A DNA stretch of 64,000 bases from Acanthamoeba castellanii str. Neff (lineage: Eukaryota > Discosea > Longamoebia > Acanthamoebidae). Below are positions 11,801-23,714 of this stretch, piece by piece (positions within the stretch are counted from its first letter, which is position 1; every line of letters starts with the position of its first letter). Made by a program: the position numbers and the translations under genes. Where the stretch lies: the NCBI RefSeq assembly GCF_000313135.1, contig NW_004457554.1, positions 394,219 through 458,218 of the forward strand, read 5' to 3'. The notes under the pieces are model-generated. The model worked only from the letters and a program-made list of their open reading frames with translations. It did no database searches and was not told where the DNA came from.

Positions 11801-14106
11801 CAGCTCCCTCCCCGTGCCGGCCTCTGCCGCAGCCGCCGCCCAGGCTCGCCCTCCCTCCACCGACGTACGTCGCACTCTCACCCGCCTTCGCTCTTTGCCC
11901 CCCCCCTTTCGTTCTTTGTTCTTTCCCTCGCTTTCTTTCTTTGACATTGGGGGGGGGCAGTTGACGCAGGGCGCGACCGCACAGCGCTTGTCGCAGCAGT
12001 TGACAGCCAGCCAGACCCAATTCGTCGGCGGCGCGCAACAGCAGCACCAGCAGCCGAAGCAGGAGGAGGGCAGCGTCGAGACTCGCATCGACTACCTGCG
12101 CTCGTTCTTCCTGCTCGACGAGCTCTCGCACACGCTGTGCCTTTTCGCGCAGGCGGCGGCGACGCCGGTGTGGGGCGCCACCGAGTTCCTGCACCTCAAC
12201 AATCAGCTCAAGCAGCTCGTGGTCCACACGAAGGTCATGTACGAGCGCGTGCAGCAGTTCCTCGCCCGCTACCCGTTCGAGGAGAAGCGCATCACCGACG
12301 CCACCGTCGTCGTCCAGAACAACATTCGCGGCCTCGTCATCTCCGTCAAGCAGCTCAACGAGGCCCAGGCACGCGGGGTACGTCTCGTCGTGTTGCGTGT
12401 TGCGTGCGTTGTGTGTGTGTGTCGTGTGTCGTGTTGTGGAAACTAATCGCTGCGCGTGCACAGGGTACGGTGGCGACGGCTATCAGTGCGGCGAAGGAGC
12501 TGGCGCTGGCCCTGTTCCGGATGTTCAACATCGTCGAGGAGGGCGCGATCCCCTCGACCGACGAGACCGCCGCCGACATCCAGGAATGCGCTCGGTATGT
12601 GCCCTCCCTGCCGATTGAAACTTTCGTGCGCGCGTCTCACAGAACACACACACACACACAACACACGCACAACCGCAAATGATGTCGTTGCTCCAGGGGT
12701 GTGATGAAGCTGATTCAGATCGCGACGGGCATGTCGCGTGAGCTGCACATCGACCAGTACTCCGAGCTCCTCCTGCAGCAATCGGAGCGGGTACCGCCCA
12801 CTCCCGCACGCGCCGACTGCACTCATCGCACACACTGACAACACGACCAACGAAACACGACACACGACACGACACACACAGTTGTCGCATCAGTTGAACA
12901 TCAAGATCCCGACGCTCCAGAACCCGGAGGTGCAGCGACGAGCGGCCGCGTCGACGGGCAGCATCAACGGAAGCATCACCAAGCTCATCGCCCTCTCCAA
13001 GCAGTACCAGGCCGACCCCAGCCCGCTCCTCCTCCAGGAGATCCGTCACACCGGTACCACCTCGTCGGCCGTGTGTGTGTCGTGTGTCGTGTGTGTGTGC
13101 GTTTGTGTGTGTTGTGTCGTGTCATTGACTCACACTCGTGTGTCGTGTTGTCAGCGCAAACGATTGCGACGGAGTTCCAATCGATCAATTCGATGGTGCA
13201 CACGTCGCGGTTCGCGTCGCCGCTGTCGCCCTACGACGAGCGGGTGATGTACGAGACCAGCCACCAGCTGCTGGTCGAGGAGAACAACTACGTCGGCATC
13301 CACGAAGACGCCATGCTCCCCAACGAACGCCAGGTCCTCGACCACATGAAGGTACCCACCCACTCCGCCAGTTCTCTGCATTCCATTCATTCTTGTTAAT
13401 TCGGCTCATCATCGTTGGGTGGGGGGAGCAGACGATGATGCAATTGGCGGGCGAGATCAAGGCCGTGGTTTCGCTCAAGCCGGTCTCCACGCCGCACCTC
13501 ATGCAGCTGGTACCCGCCCAAGCTTGCGCCCCCTTTTTTCTTTGCGTCCTGCACCGACCTGACCGCACACGCACACGCACACGCAGGTGTTGGACATGTC
13601 GTCGGTGGGCGCGGCCACGTGCCACCAGCTCTACGTGACCGCGGCCAACTACGCCGACCGCGCCACTCGAGAACAGCTCGTACGCGCTCTCGCTCCTCTC
13701 ATCCCCTCTCTCAGGGTGGCCGTAGCTCACCAACTTTGGCCATTTTGTTTTTTTCTGTGCAGGAGCGGTACGGGCGGGCCATCCGGTACTACTCGTTCCT
13801 CGAACGCATCGCCCTGTGCTCCCTCATTCTCAACTTTGCTGCTCCCGGTACCGCCTCTTTCGCTTTCTCTCTTCTCTCTTTCCTCGCTTTCGCTTTCGCG
13901 TTATATTAATTGCTGACGTGGCTTGTCGACGCACTTGCGAACCAGACGTGCTGCACCTGTCGACGAGCATGAAGGGCCAGGCCTTCTGTACATCCAACGC
14001 CATCAAGATGATCCTCCTCTCGGCCCTCACCCAGGCCCCGCAACTCTCCGGCCCCAAGCGACACTCGGGCGTCAACTTCGACGACCTCCTCTCCATGCTC
14101 CAGTAA
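8814..14106 (+). CDS. Leucine-rich-repeat protein with Ser-rich head and long helical C-terminal half
   Basis: About 1,200 residues. Exon 1 (8814-8931) starts MSFMLRKTSKG and is Pro-rich. A 36-base exon (9016-9051) keeps phase into exon 3 (9237-10278), which is Ser/Pro-rich and ends in a short ordered segment. LRRs follow: INLSHNQI, HLFLDNNKV, ILSLMGNEL, HLNLSGNKL and LNLSNNNF (about 10374-10810), capped by a GNPGANNIPNFRLWVIHELPQL segment split here only for description. A Lys/Glu-rich linker (about 11585-11780) precedes a long all-helical region (about 11970-14100) that looks like vinculin- or talin-type helical bundles. The stop is TAA at 14104. LRR plus helical bundle suggests a cytoskeletal or signalling scaffold; this is inference. 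The first two exons are the least certain part. Confidence 0.78.
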
Positions 14107-14311
14107 TGATTCATCACATTACCAGGTTATGTTGTTGGGTTGAAATTGTTTAGTCACAGCGAAAAGCAAACAACGAAAACGACTGGCAGAACGCCAGAAG
14201 AACGTGTGTTCTCTGATCGCACACGCACACACGAAAAAAACACGCGTGGTAAGAACGTGTGTTCTCTGATCGCACACGCCCAAGCTTGGGCGCAAATGCT
14301 GGCTTGTTCGC

Positions 14312-17300
14312 TCATTTGTCGTAGTAGAGGGAGGAGGCGAAGACGATGTCGCGCTTGACGAGGCGGGAGGCCTCCTCCATCTTGACGTAGAGGCGCGAGT
14401 CGCCGATGATGCGCGCCGCGTTCTTGATCTCCTTGCACGTCTCGTCCAACCGCACAATCGTACGCACGATCGAACCCTCGGCCACGTCCGTCAGCCCCGT
14501 AATGTCCGCAAACGGCTGCACACACCCACGTATGCTTGCCGGTAAGCACGACACGCGCGACACGCGCGACACGCACGACGGGAAGCTGTGGACGCACCAT
14601 GCCGCGAGCCCACTCGTAGACGACCTCGACGAGGCCGAAGTTGAGATTTTTGAGGTAGTCGTGCCTGCTGAGATCCAGGCCGCACTCGGTCTGGATGTCG
14701 AACAGCCGCTCTCCGATCTCCAGCATTTTCAAGCGCCCCTAGATCACGCACGCACCAGGTGAGCCAAGCCGTGTGTGTCGTGTCGTGTCGTGTGTGTCGT
14801 GTCGTGTCGTGTCGTACTTCTTCGAGGGTGCCGCCGAGCTTGACCTCGACGTCGGTCTTGAGTTCGAAGACGAGGGCCGAGAAGAGGGCGATGATCTCCT
14901 CCGCCGGTAGCTCCGTGAGTGCGTTCTCAAAGATCAGCTCCGTCGCGATCAGCTCGTCCTTCACCGTGTTGATCTACACGACACACACCCACACGTCACA
15001 CCTTAGCACCGCACGACACGACACACACCACACACACGACACACGACACACGGCACGACACACACACGACACATGACACAGTACCTCGCGAGCGACGCGG
15101 CCCTTGAGCTGAACGGCGTTGTTGTCGTCGACGTAGTTGAGGAAGCGCAGGACGGACACGCGCTGCTGGAACTCGGGCATGAGCTGGAGGTTCTCGTTGG
15201 AGAGGTTGCGCCGCAGCTCGGAGATCTCGTCGACCAGCTTCTGGCGCTGCTCCATCGCCACGTACTGCTCCTTGAGCTTGGGACACGTGTGGCACTTGGA
15301 CTGCTTCATCCGCTCCAGCATCCGCTCCCTGCGCCATGTGCGTGTCACGTGTGTCATGTGCGTGTCGTGCGTGTCGTGCGTGTCGTGCGCGTCGTGCGCG
15401 TCGTGCGTGTCGTGCAGTGTACCGGCGCATCCACTTGTCGGCGAACTCGAGGTCGTTGATCTTGAAATCGCGGACCGGATGCAGCGTCTCCAGCGGCTTG
15501 TCCGCGCCACCACCGCCACCGCCACCGCCACCACCTACACCCATCCCGCTCAATTAGTACCCGTGTGGCGTGTGTGTCGTGCGTGTCGTGTGTGTCGTGT
15601 CGGCGAACCCTTCTTGCCCTTGGGAGCGGGGCCGCCCTTGCCGGCGGGTACGGGCGCGACGACGACGGAGCTCTCCTGGAGGCGGATGAGCTGCTGGGTG
15701 ACCGAGGCCAGCTCCTTCTTGTCGAGCCCCGGCGGCGCGAGCTTGCCGGCCTCGACCTTGAGCCGCTGGCTGGTGATCTCCACGATCTCCGACTGCGTCA
15801 CCTCGATCGCCTCCGCCATCGGCACGCCGCCCGCGCTCGCGTAGAGGTCGTTGCCGGCGTCGGGCACCACCAGCACCCGGAAGATCTTCTCCGGCACCAC
15901 GGGCTCGGCCGGGGTCTGCGCCAACGCACACGCACACGCACAACACGTGTCATGACACGCACGACACACGCCACATGACACACGCCGCGCACAGCACGAC
16001 ACACGCCGAAACGACACACACACACGGGAGGGGAGGGCAGGAGGGTACGTCTTCGAAGAAGGCGTCGCGCGAGGCGGCGGCGGTGCTCTTGGGGGCGGCG
16101 GGGGCCTTTTTGGAGCCGATGATGAGGGCCACGGTGTTGATGGGGTACTTGGCCGTCGAGATCCACACCACCCTCCCCGCACCCAACGCCTGCACCCACC
16201 ACCTATCAGCCTCCACGCGCGTGTCGTGTCGTCGTGTCGTGTGTGTGGTGCGTGTCGTGTCGTGTCGTTGTGGAGGATGGATGGTCGGTACCGCTTGGGC
16301 GACCTTGGAGGCCATGATGGTTCTCTGGCACTCGGCGTCGAGCTGCTTCTTCTGGGAGGCCAGCTGGTAGTAGTTCTCGATGTCCGGCTCGCCGAACAGG
16401 CACTCCAGGTCCTGCAGCCCCGACAGCTTCGCCTCGTCCTGCCCCGCGTGCGAGCGAACACCTCACGTGAGTGTGCGTGTGCGGTGGTGCGTGTGTCGTG
16501 TGTGTGTCGTGTGTGTGTGTTGGTGGTGTGTGCAGCGAGAGATGAAGTGTTACGAGGATCAGTTTCTGGCGTTGCTGGGGCAGCGTTCGCTGGGTGAAGA
16601 ACTCGGAGAAGGAGCGCTTCATCATGTCCTCCACCTTGAAGTCCTCCACACGCAGCAGGTTCAGGATCCTATGTTTGTCGTGCGTGTCGTGCGTGTCGTA
16701 TATGTCGTGCGTTCATGTGTGTGCGGTTCGTTTCGCGTGAGTAGTGCGTGTGTGCGCACATGCAGTCGGGGGGGGGGGCAATACATGTTGTAGGTGAGGC
16801 GGAACTGCGACTCGAGCTTCTGGGGCTTGCCCAGGATCATCGTCTGGAGCCCCGCCGACGGAGGGAACTTGTCCTCCCTATGCCGACCGATCGCGTCGTG
16901 GCCGTCAGACCAATGCGAGGAAACGGGGGGGGAAGGGGGGATGTGTACTTGGTCATGATGATGACCGTGCCCACGGTGTCGAGACCACGCCTTCCTGCGC
17001 GCCCGCTCATCTGAATGTACTCACCTGATCGCGAGTGTGCCATTATTACGTCATGTGGCACGCGTGCTAACCCAATCACGACACACACACGACGCACACG
17101 ACACACACGACACACACACGACACACACGACACACACGAGAGAAAGAGGTGTGGTGGGTACCGGCGTGGAGTTCGCGGAAGGCGCGTCCGTCGTGCTTCT
17201 GTACGTTCTCGAAGACGACGGTGCGGGCGGGCATGTTGACGCCCATGGCAAAGGTCTCCGTGGCGAACAGGACCTTGATCTTGCCGCGGCCGAACAGAAT

Positions 17301-20300
17301 CTCAACCATCTGCGACGCAACAAGCATTCGAAATATTTGGGTGGGCGAGGACAGGTCAGCCGCCACCTTAACTTGAATGGGGGTAGGCAGGTGGGTGGCA
17401 CCTCTTTGATGATGGGGAGGAGGCCGCCGTGGTGAACGCCGATACCGCGCTTGAGGAGGTCCTTGATGCGCAGGACTTGCGGCAGCTTACGGTCGGGACC
17501 CTTGAGGCGGTCGAGCGCGGCCTCCATGAAGACGTGGATCTCGTGCTTCTCCACCGACGTCGTCAGATCCGTGCTCGTCAGCCCGTGGGCCACATCCTGC
17601 GCACGACACACGACACACGACACACGCGCGCACACAGACACGCACACACACGCGCCGTTGCAAAAATTGGTCAGCAATCGGGCGTGGCCGAGGTGGTGGT
17701 GGGGGGGGCGGTACCTCGCACTTCTTCTTGGAGAAGGCGAAGACGACGACGGGCAGGAGTCCCTTCACGCGCAGTTGGTCGATCATCTTCACCCATTTCG
17801 TGCGTTGCTGCTTGACGCCGCTGGCTCGTGCGGCCTTGGCCGTAGCACCCGCGGACTTGGTCTGTTGGATTGGGCCGCAATATAAATATAACGCGAAAGC
17901 GAAAGCGACGAAAGCGAAAGCGAAATAAGAATATGTAAATAAAAACTAATAAATAAAAAAGGCAGACCTGCTTCTGCTTGGCCGCCTGCATGGCGGACTG
18001 GTAGCCGCCCATGAGGAAGTTGGACCGGTTGTCGACGATCTTGTACCGCTCGTTGCTCACCCACAGGTAGTGCTCCAGCGGCACCGGCCGCTTGTTGGTC
18101 GTGATCACGAAAATGTTCTTCTTCTTCGTCCGCCTGTCCCCCCCCCCAATCACAATGAGCAACAGCTGCGGCGAGTGTGTGTCGTGTGTGTGTGGTGCGT
18201 GGAGAGTACCCGATCCAGTCGGCGAATTCGAGGGTGTTGGGCACGGTGGCGGATAGCAGGATGAGGTTGACGTGATCGGGCAACATGATGATCACTTCCT
18301 CCCACACCACTCCGCGCTCGATGTCGTTGACGTAGTGGACCTCATCGAAGATGACCCACTCCACGTCTCGGATGAGATCAGCGCCGCGATAGAGCATAGA
18401 CCTGATGACCACATCAACGATCAGCACGCTGCTGTGTGTATGTGTGCGATGGTGTGTGGTTGTGTGTGTGGTTGGTGTGTGTGTGTGGGGTGGTGTGGGG
18501 TGGTGTGGGGTGGTGTGGGGTGGTGTGGGGTGGTGTGGGGTGGTGTGGGGTGGTGTGGGGTGGTGTGGGGTGGTGTGGGGTGGTGTGGGGTGGTGTGGGG
18601 TGGTGTGGGGTGGTGTGGGGTGGTGTGTGGTTGTGTGGTTGTGTGGTTGTGTGGTTGTGTGGTTGTGTGGTTGTGTGGTTGTGTGGTTGTGTGGTTGTGT
18701 GGTTGTGTGGTTGTGTGGTTGTGTGGTTGTGTGGTTGTGTGGTTGTGTGGTTGTGTGGTTGTGTGGTACGTGCATACCGAAGGATCTCGGTGGTGAGGAT
18801 GAGGCAGGAGGCCTCGGGCTTGATGGAGACGTCGCCGGTGATGAGACCCACGTCGCCAAAGGTTTCCTTGAAGTCCCGGTACTTTTGGTTGGACAGCGCC
18901 TTGATGGGCGACGTGTAGATCGTTCTGTACACACCGCACTGTCAGGCAAGGAACGCGGGTTGTGTGTGTGTGTGTGTGTGTGTTGTCGTGTGTGGTGTGT
19001 GTGTCGTGTGTGTGTCGTGTGTGATGGGCGGTAACGAACCGGGTCATGTGCTTGGAGGCGAGGGCGATGGCATACTCGGCCACCACGGTCTTACCGGCGG
19101 ACGTGTGGGCCGCCACAAACACGCTCTCCCCGTTTTCGAGGTGGCACACCGCCCGCTTCTGGAACACGTCCAAATCGAACGGATACTAGAGAGAGGCAAA
19201 CAAACCACCACCGACCACACCACACACACACACACACACAAACTTTAGCACATGGTGGGCACGATCGCGGAGGGAGGGAGGATGTGGCGCACCTCGAGCG
19301 CCATCTCGGGTACGATCTCTTCGAAGTTGGAGACGTCGCTGTTGTCCATGATGGCCCATTCGTCCTTGCGCTTCCTCGGGGCACCCGTGGGGCGCCGGAG
19401 CACCGAAAGCAGGTCCTGGCGTGATTGGACACACAAACAAAAAGAAATAAAATGGTTAGTCGCATGACGTCCCTTGACTTTAGGGGAAAGAGTGTGCGTA
19501 CGTCTTCGCCCAGCAAATGGTCCACGTCGGCTTCTTCGTCGCCTGCGGCGGCGGCGGCCGGCGCCTTGGCCTTGGCCGCTTCGTCCTTTTTCTCTTTTCC
19601 TTTTCCTTCTTTTCCTTGTTCTTCCTCTTCCTCTTCTTCGCCCTCCTCCGATTCTTCCTCCGATTCCTCCTCCTCTCCACCCTACCCACATCGCATGGCA
19701 CGCATGGCACACACGACACGACACGACACGACACGAGACACGACACATAAAGATCGAGTGAGGTCGTGCGGTACTGAAGCGAGAGAGGAGCGGGAATGGC
19801 GGCGCAGGTACGGGAGCTTTGCGGAAGGGATCGATGCCGTCATCGACGAAGATGTCGGCGAACGAGATGAGGCCCTGGCCCGCGGGCGCCTCCTCCACCG
19901 GCTCGGACTGCAGGGCGCCCGCCGAGGCCTGCGCGTCGGCCATGATCTTCTCCTCCGCCGCCTCAGCCGCCTTGACGTTGTCTTGAAACACACACGACAA
20001 CCACACGACACACCACACGACATACATAAACACGTACCACACACGCACGACACACACGACACACAGGGGCATCAAGTTGAGCGCAGGGTAAGAGCTAAGG
20101 GGGGGGTAGTAGGGTTACCTTGGAGGATCTTGGAGAACGAAGTGCTCACCGACGAATCGAAGTTGAGCCCGCGATCGAGCCCCGGCGCCACGGTGTACAG
20201 GTTGGCTGCAAAAGACAAAGTAAATAAATAAAAAAAAATAGAGAGATAAAAATATACATAAAATGTGGAGGGCGCAGGCCTGTACCGCCGTTGAGGGCGT

Positions 20301-21337
20301 CGCTGAGGAGCTTGACCACGTCGAGATCGAACGTCGTCTCCGCGGCGGCCTCGCCCTGGTGGTCGGCGGGCCGCGGCACAGGCTCCTCCCTCTCCATACC
20401 ACCTGAGTCACAACAACCATCAGCTGACCACATCAAAAGGAGTGCGTGTGCGTGTGCGTATGTGTGCGTGTGCGCGTGCGTGTGCGCGTGTGCGGAGGGA
20501 AAGAAGAAGACGTACCCGGCATGAAGGGGAAGTTGGAGGAGCTGCCCTTCGTGAAGTCGGAGATGCTGGCCGGAGCGCGCAGGAGCGACGTCGAGTTGGT
20601 GGCCTTGGTGTCCGTCTCGAGCACAGGCACCTGCACACAACATGTCAATGTCGTGTGCGTGGCGTGGCGTGTCGTGTGTTGCGTGTGCGTTGGTACCTCC
20701 TTCCACATGCGGCCAGCAGAGCCGAGCTTGTCGGTGGCGACCTTGATGGTGGTGTGGGGCCGCGAGGGCTCCAGGTGGAACGGAGCGCGTTCCATCGGGC
20801 GCGCCCACATCCGCGCGTACTTCTCCTCCGTCGCCTCGTCGCCCGCCTTCGCACGGCGATCTGCTCTCTCGCCCACCATCAGCGCCTCGTCAACGTGTGC
20901 GGCGGGTGTGTGCGTGTGCGATGGCGTGCGTGACGTACCGTAGGTGCGTTCGGTGTCGGAGAGAAACGCGTTGGAGAGGTCGAAGTAGGTGTCGACCACC
21001 TGCTGACGCGGGTGCGTCGGTGCGTGACTCTCTTCTTGATCAACCCACCACCACGCACCCTGCCATTCACACATGGAAGCAATGTGATCAAAGATCGCGA
21101 GCGATTTAGAGAATGCCATTGAATGGAATGCTGGCGCAGGAGTAGAGAATGAGGGGCACGCACGGAAAGGGGCAAGGGGTGGGTGGCATCGTCTTGCAAG
21201 GCGGGGAAGTGAGCCTCGACTTCGCCTACACGGGAGCTGCCCACCGGCAGCAGATCTGCCATAAGGCCAGAAGACGCATCTCCTGCCTTTTTCGTCTTCT
21301 TCTCCAGACTCTCCAGGTGCAGCAGCACCTCCTCCAT
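14312..21337 (-). CDS. SKIC2: SKI2-type DExH RNA helicase of the cytoplasmic Ski complex
   Basis: ATP-dependent 3'-5' RNA helicase that feeds mRNA to the cytoplasmic exosome. Motif I AHTSAGKT (about 19091-19114), Ia [18 protein letters not shown] (about 18331-18348), III LSATVPN (about 18240-18260), [12 protein letters not shown] and [15 protein letters not shown] (about 16977-17010) are all present. The C-terminal DSHCT-type helical domain ends [17 protein letters not shown], nearly the canonical SKI2 C-terminus, with TGA at 14312-14314. This ending, and an N-terminal Ski2-type extension (19250-21337), favour SKI2 over the nuclear paralogue MTR4. The start ATG (21335-21337) begins [14 protein letters not shown], 98 bases from the divergent MoeA start. 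There are many introns; one holds the large G-rich minisatellite at 18477-18769. Confidence 0.94.
18477..18626 (+). repeat. Minisatellite, 10-bp unit TGGTGTGGGG, about 14 copies
   Basis: Near-perfect head-to-tail array of the unit TGGTGTGGGG inside an intron of the SKI2 gene, G-rich on the plus strand, which is the template strand of that gene. It passes directly into a different array at 18626. The runs of GG and GGGG could form G-quadruplexes. Confidence 0.95.
18626..18769 (+). repeat. Minisatellite, 8-bp unit TGTGGTTG, about 17 copies
   Basis: Near-perfect array of an octamer contiguous with the 10-bp array before it. The change of unit within one intron suggests stepwise expansion of related GT-rich seeds. 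Confidence 0.95.
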
Positions 21338-21435
21338 CTGTCGATTTGTTAACAAATTTGGTACAAATCGCAGCGCAAGCGTTTTCTTTCTTTCTATTTC
21401 TGTATTTCTTTTTAATATTGCTTCTCGAATCGAAG
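21338..21435. promoter_or_regulatory. Short shared 5' region of SKI2 (-) and MoeA (+)
   Basis: Only 98 bases separate the two start codons, so both promoters and 5' leaders must overlap or lie inside the neighbouring gene. It contains a pyrimidine-rich tract (TTTTCTTTCTTTCTATTTC). No TATA box is evident. Confidence 0.5.
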
Positions 21436-22693
21436 ATGGCGCACCAGCAGCAACACGAGCATCCACAACTGCACTATAAGAAGGGCGAGCACGGCTTGGT
21501 GCGGCATTCGCCCTATACCATGTTGCCCGTCCCCGACGTACGCTGCTCCTCCCTCTACACGATTGTATTTTTTTAACAATCGCGTAGAGCCAGCCATGGA
21601 GGCTCATCTCACGATGTGGGGTTTCTGGCAGGCGCTGGAGATCGTGCTGCGCGAGGCGGTCGCTGCACGTCGCGAGCCCGAGCGGGTAGAGCTGGCGCGA
21701 GCCGCGGGGCTCGTCCTGGCCGGCGATGCCCGTGCCACCATGGCCCTCCCGCCCTTCCCCGCCTCCATCATGGACGGCTACGCTGTCGTCGCCTCCGTAC
21801 ACTCATCTCTCTCTCTCTCTCTTGCCTCCCCTCCTACACGCCTTTGCTCACGTGTCGCATATGTGTGTGTTGCGTGTGTCGTGTCGTGTCGTGTCGTGTT
21901 GGGTCATGTGCGTCGTGTGCGTGTGCGGTTGTAGGACATGCCGGGTACGTTCCCGGTGGTGGGCGAGGTGAAGGCGGGTCGGGTGGCCGACTTCGAGGTG
22001 AAGCCGGGCACCGTGGCGCGCATCACCACGGGCGCGCCGGTGCCCGCGGGCGCCGATGCGGTGATCAAGGTCGAGGTGACCGAGCTCCTCGCCGAGCGGG
22101 ACGCCGAGGGACGTCAGCTGGTCAAGTTCAACGTCGGCACGGCCCCGGGCCGCTGCATCCGGCCCGTGGGCTCCGACATTCAGCCCGACCAGACCGTCGT
22201 CACGTTCGTGCGCAGCTGCCCCCAGATCTCACACATACCTCGCATTCCTCATCTATTTCCTTCTCTTTTCTTTTCTTCGACACGCAGTGCCAGCACGATG
22301 ATTGGCGCGGCTGAGAGCGGCTTGTTGGCCACTGTGGGCGTGAAGGAGGTGCTCGTGCACCCTGCTCCGCGCATCGCTGTACTCTCCACCGGCGGTACCA
22401 CCCCACATTTTCCTCTCGCATATGCTACAATCGCACACGCACACCACTGCACACGCTGCACGACACGCACGGTGCGGGCACGAGATTAACTTGGAGAGGG
22501 CGCATCACCAGACGAGTTGGTGGAAGCCGACAAGGAGCCGGGTCCGGGACAGATCCGCGACAGCAACAAGTCGATGCTGATGGCCGCACTCCACCAGTAC
22601 TCCAGCGGGCGGTGGGAGGCCATCGATGTCGGCATCGCGCACGACGACCCTGCCGACCTGCGAGCCAAGGTCACTCAGGTGTGCCTTTTCCTC

Positions 22694-22726
<33 letters not shown>

Positions 22727-23616
22727 CACATTAACGCACGTTTTCTCGGGGACGGCGCAGGGCCTGAACGAGGCTGATGTGCTGCTGACCTCGGGTGGAG
22801 TGTCGATGGGCGAGCTCGACCTGCTGCAGCCTCTGCTCGAGGAGCTCGGCACTGTCCACTTCGGTCGCGTGCTCATGAAGCCCGGCAAGCCGCTCACGTT
22901 TGCCACCGTGCCTGTGCCCACCCCTGGTGCGCTCTCTCCCGACAACACGACACACAACACACGACACTCGAACCACCGCACACACACACGCGCGATGAAC
23001 TTACTCTTGCTGACGTGTTGCGCGGCAACTCGCAGGTGGAGGCACGAAGACGGTGCTGGTGTTCGCTCTGCCGGGCAACCCGGTGAGCAGCCTGGTCACA
23101 TTCCAGCTGTTCGCCCTGCCCGCCCTACGGAGCCTCGCCGGCCACCCCCAGCCCAACCTTCGCCACGCCACCGCCAAGGTACTACTTCTCATTCAACCCA
23201 ACCCTAATTGACATGCAAACAAAACACTTTGACGAAACTTCTTTCGGCTTACTGACGTGTTTGCCCCCAAAAAACAGCTTTCCTTTGACGCGCCACTGGA
23301 CCCCGAGAGGCCGGAGTACCACCGGGTCAAGCTCGAGTGGAACGATCACGACAACTGCTGGGTGGCCTACTCGACGGGCAACCAGGTCTCCGCTCACTCC
23401 TCTCGCCGCACACACCACAACATACACACACCACAACACACGCGCTTGCCATTCTGACAATTGAAATTGACGTCGTTCCGTCCGTACACACAACAGATCA
23501 GTTCGCGCCTGCTGAGCATGCAGTCGGCCGACGCGTTGCTGTGTCTCCCGCAGGCCGAGGGAACTCTCGCGGCCGGCACCTTCGTCAAGGCACTCCTCAT
23601 CGCCCACCTCAACTAA
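21436..23616 (+). CDS. moeA: Molybdopterin molybdenumtransferase (gephyrin/Cnx1 E domain, MoeA family)
   Basis: Catalyses insertion of molybdate into adenylated molybdopterin, the last step of molybdenum cofactor synthesis. Family motifs are in order: SIMDGYAV (about 21767-21786), [12 protein letters not shown] (about 22028-22063), a LSTGDEL-type segment interrupted by an intron after VLSTG, a SGGVSMGE loop (about 22793-22815) and ALPGNPVSS (about 23065-23090). The C-terminal domain IV ends ALLIAHLN with TAA at 23614. The length of about 400 residues is that of a bacterial MoeA or one E domain. No MogA-like G domain is fused, unlike animal gephyrin or plant Cnx1, so adenylation must be done by a separate protein. 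The start ATG (21436) gives [11 protein letters not shown]. Confidence 0.93.
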
Positions 23617-23714
23617 GTGACCTTGACCTTCAATTCATTTACCAATTAACTAATTTATTTGAAAACAATTTAATAATTTATTTTTATAAATAATGTTATT
23701 TTGTATATAAATAA

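Noticed and set aside
11517..12461. A 314-codon minus-strand open frame
   Set aside because: Antisense shadow of the GC-rich LRR gene exons; no family similarity, and the plus strand has consistent splice phases.
18421..19173. Long open frames on both strands through the minisatellite (Gly-Val-Trp-Cys or Thr-Thr-Gln-Pro-His repeats)
   Set aside because: The repeat units lack stop codons by chance. The region is an intron between two helicase exons whose phases agree.
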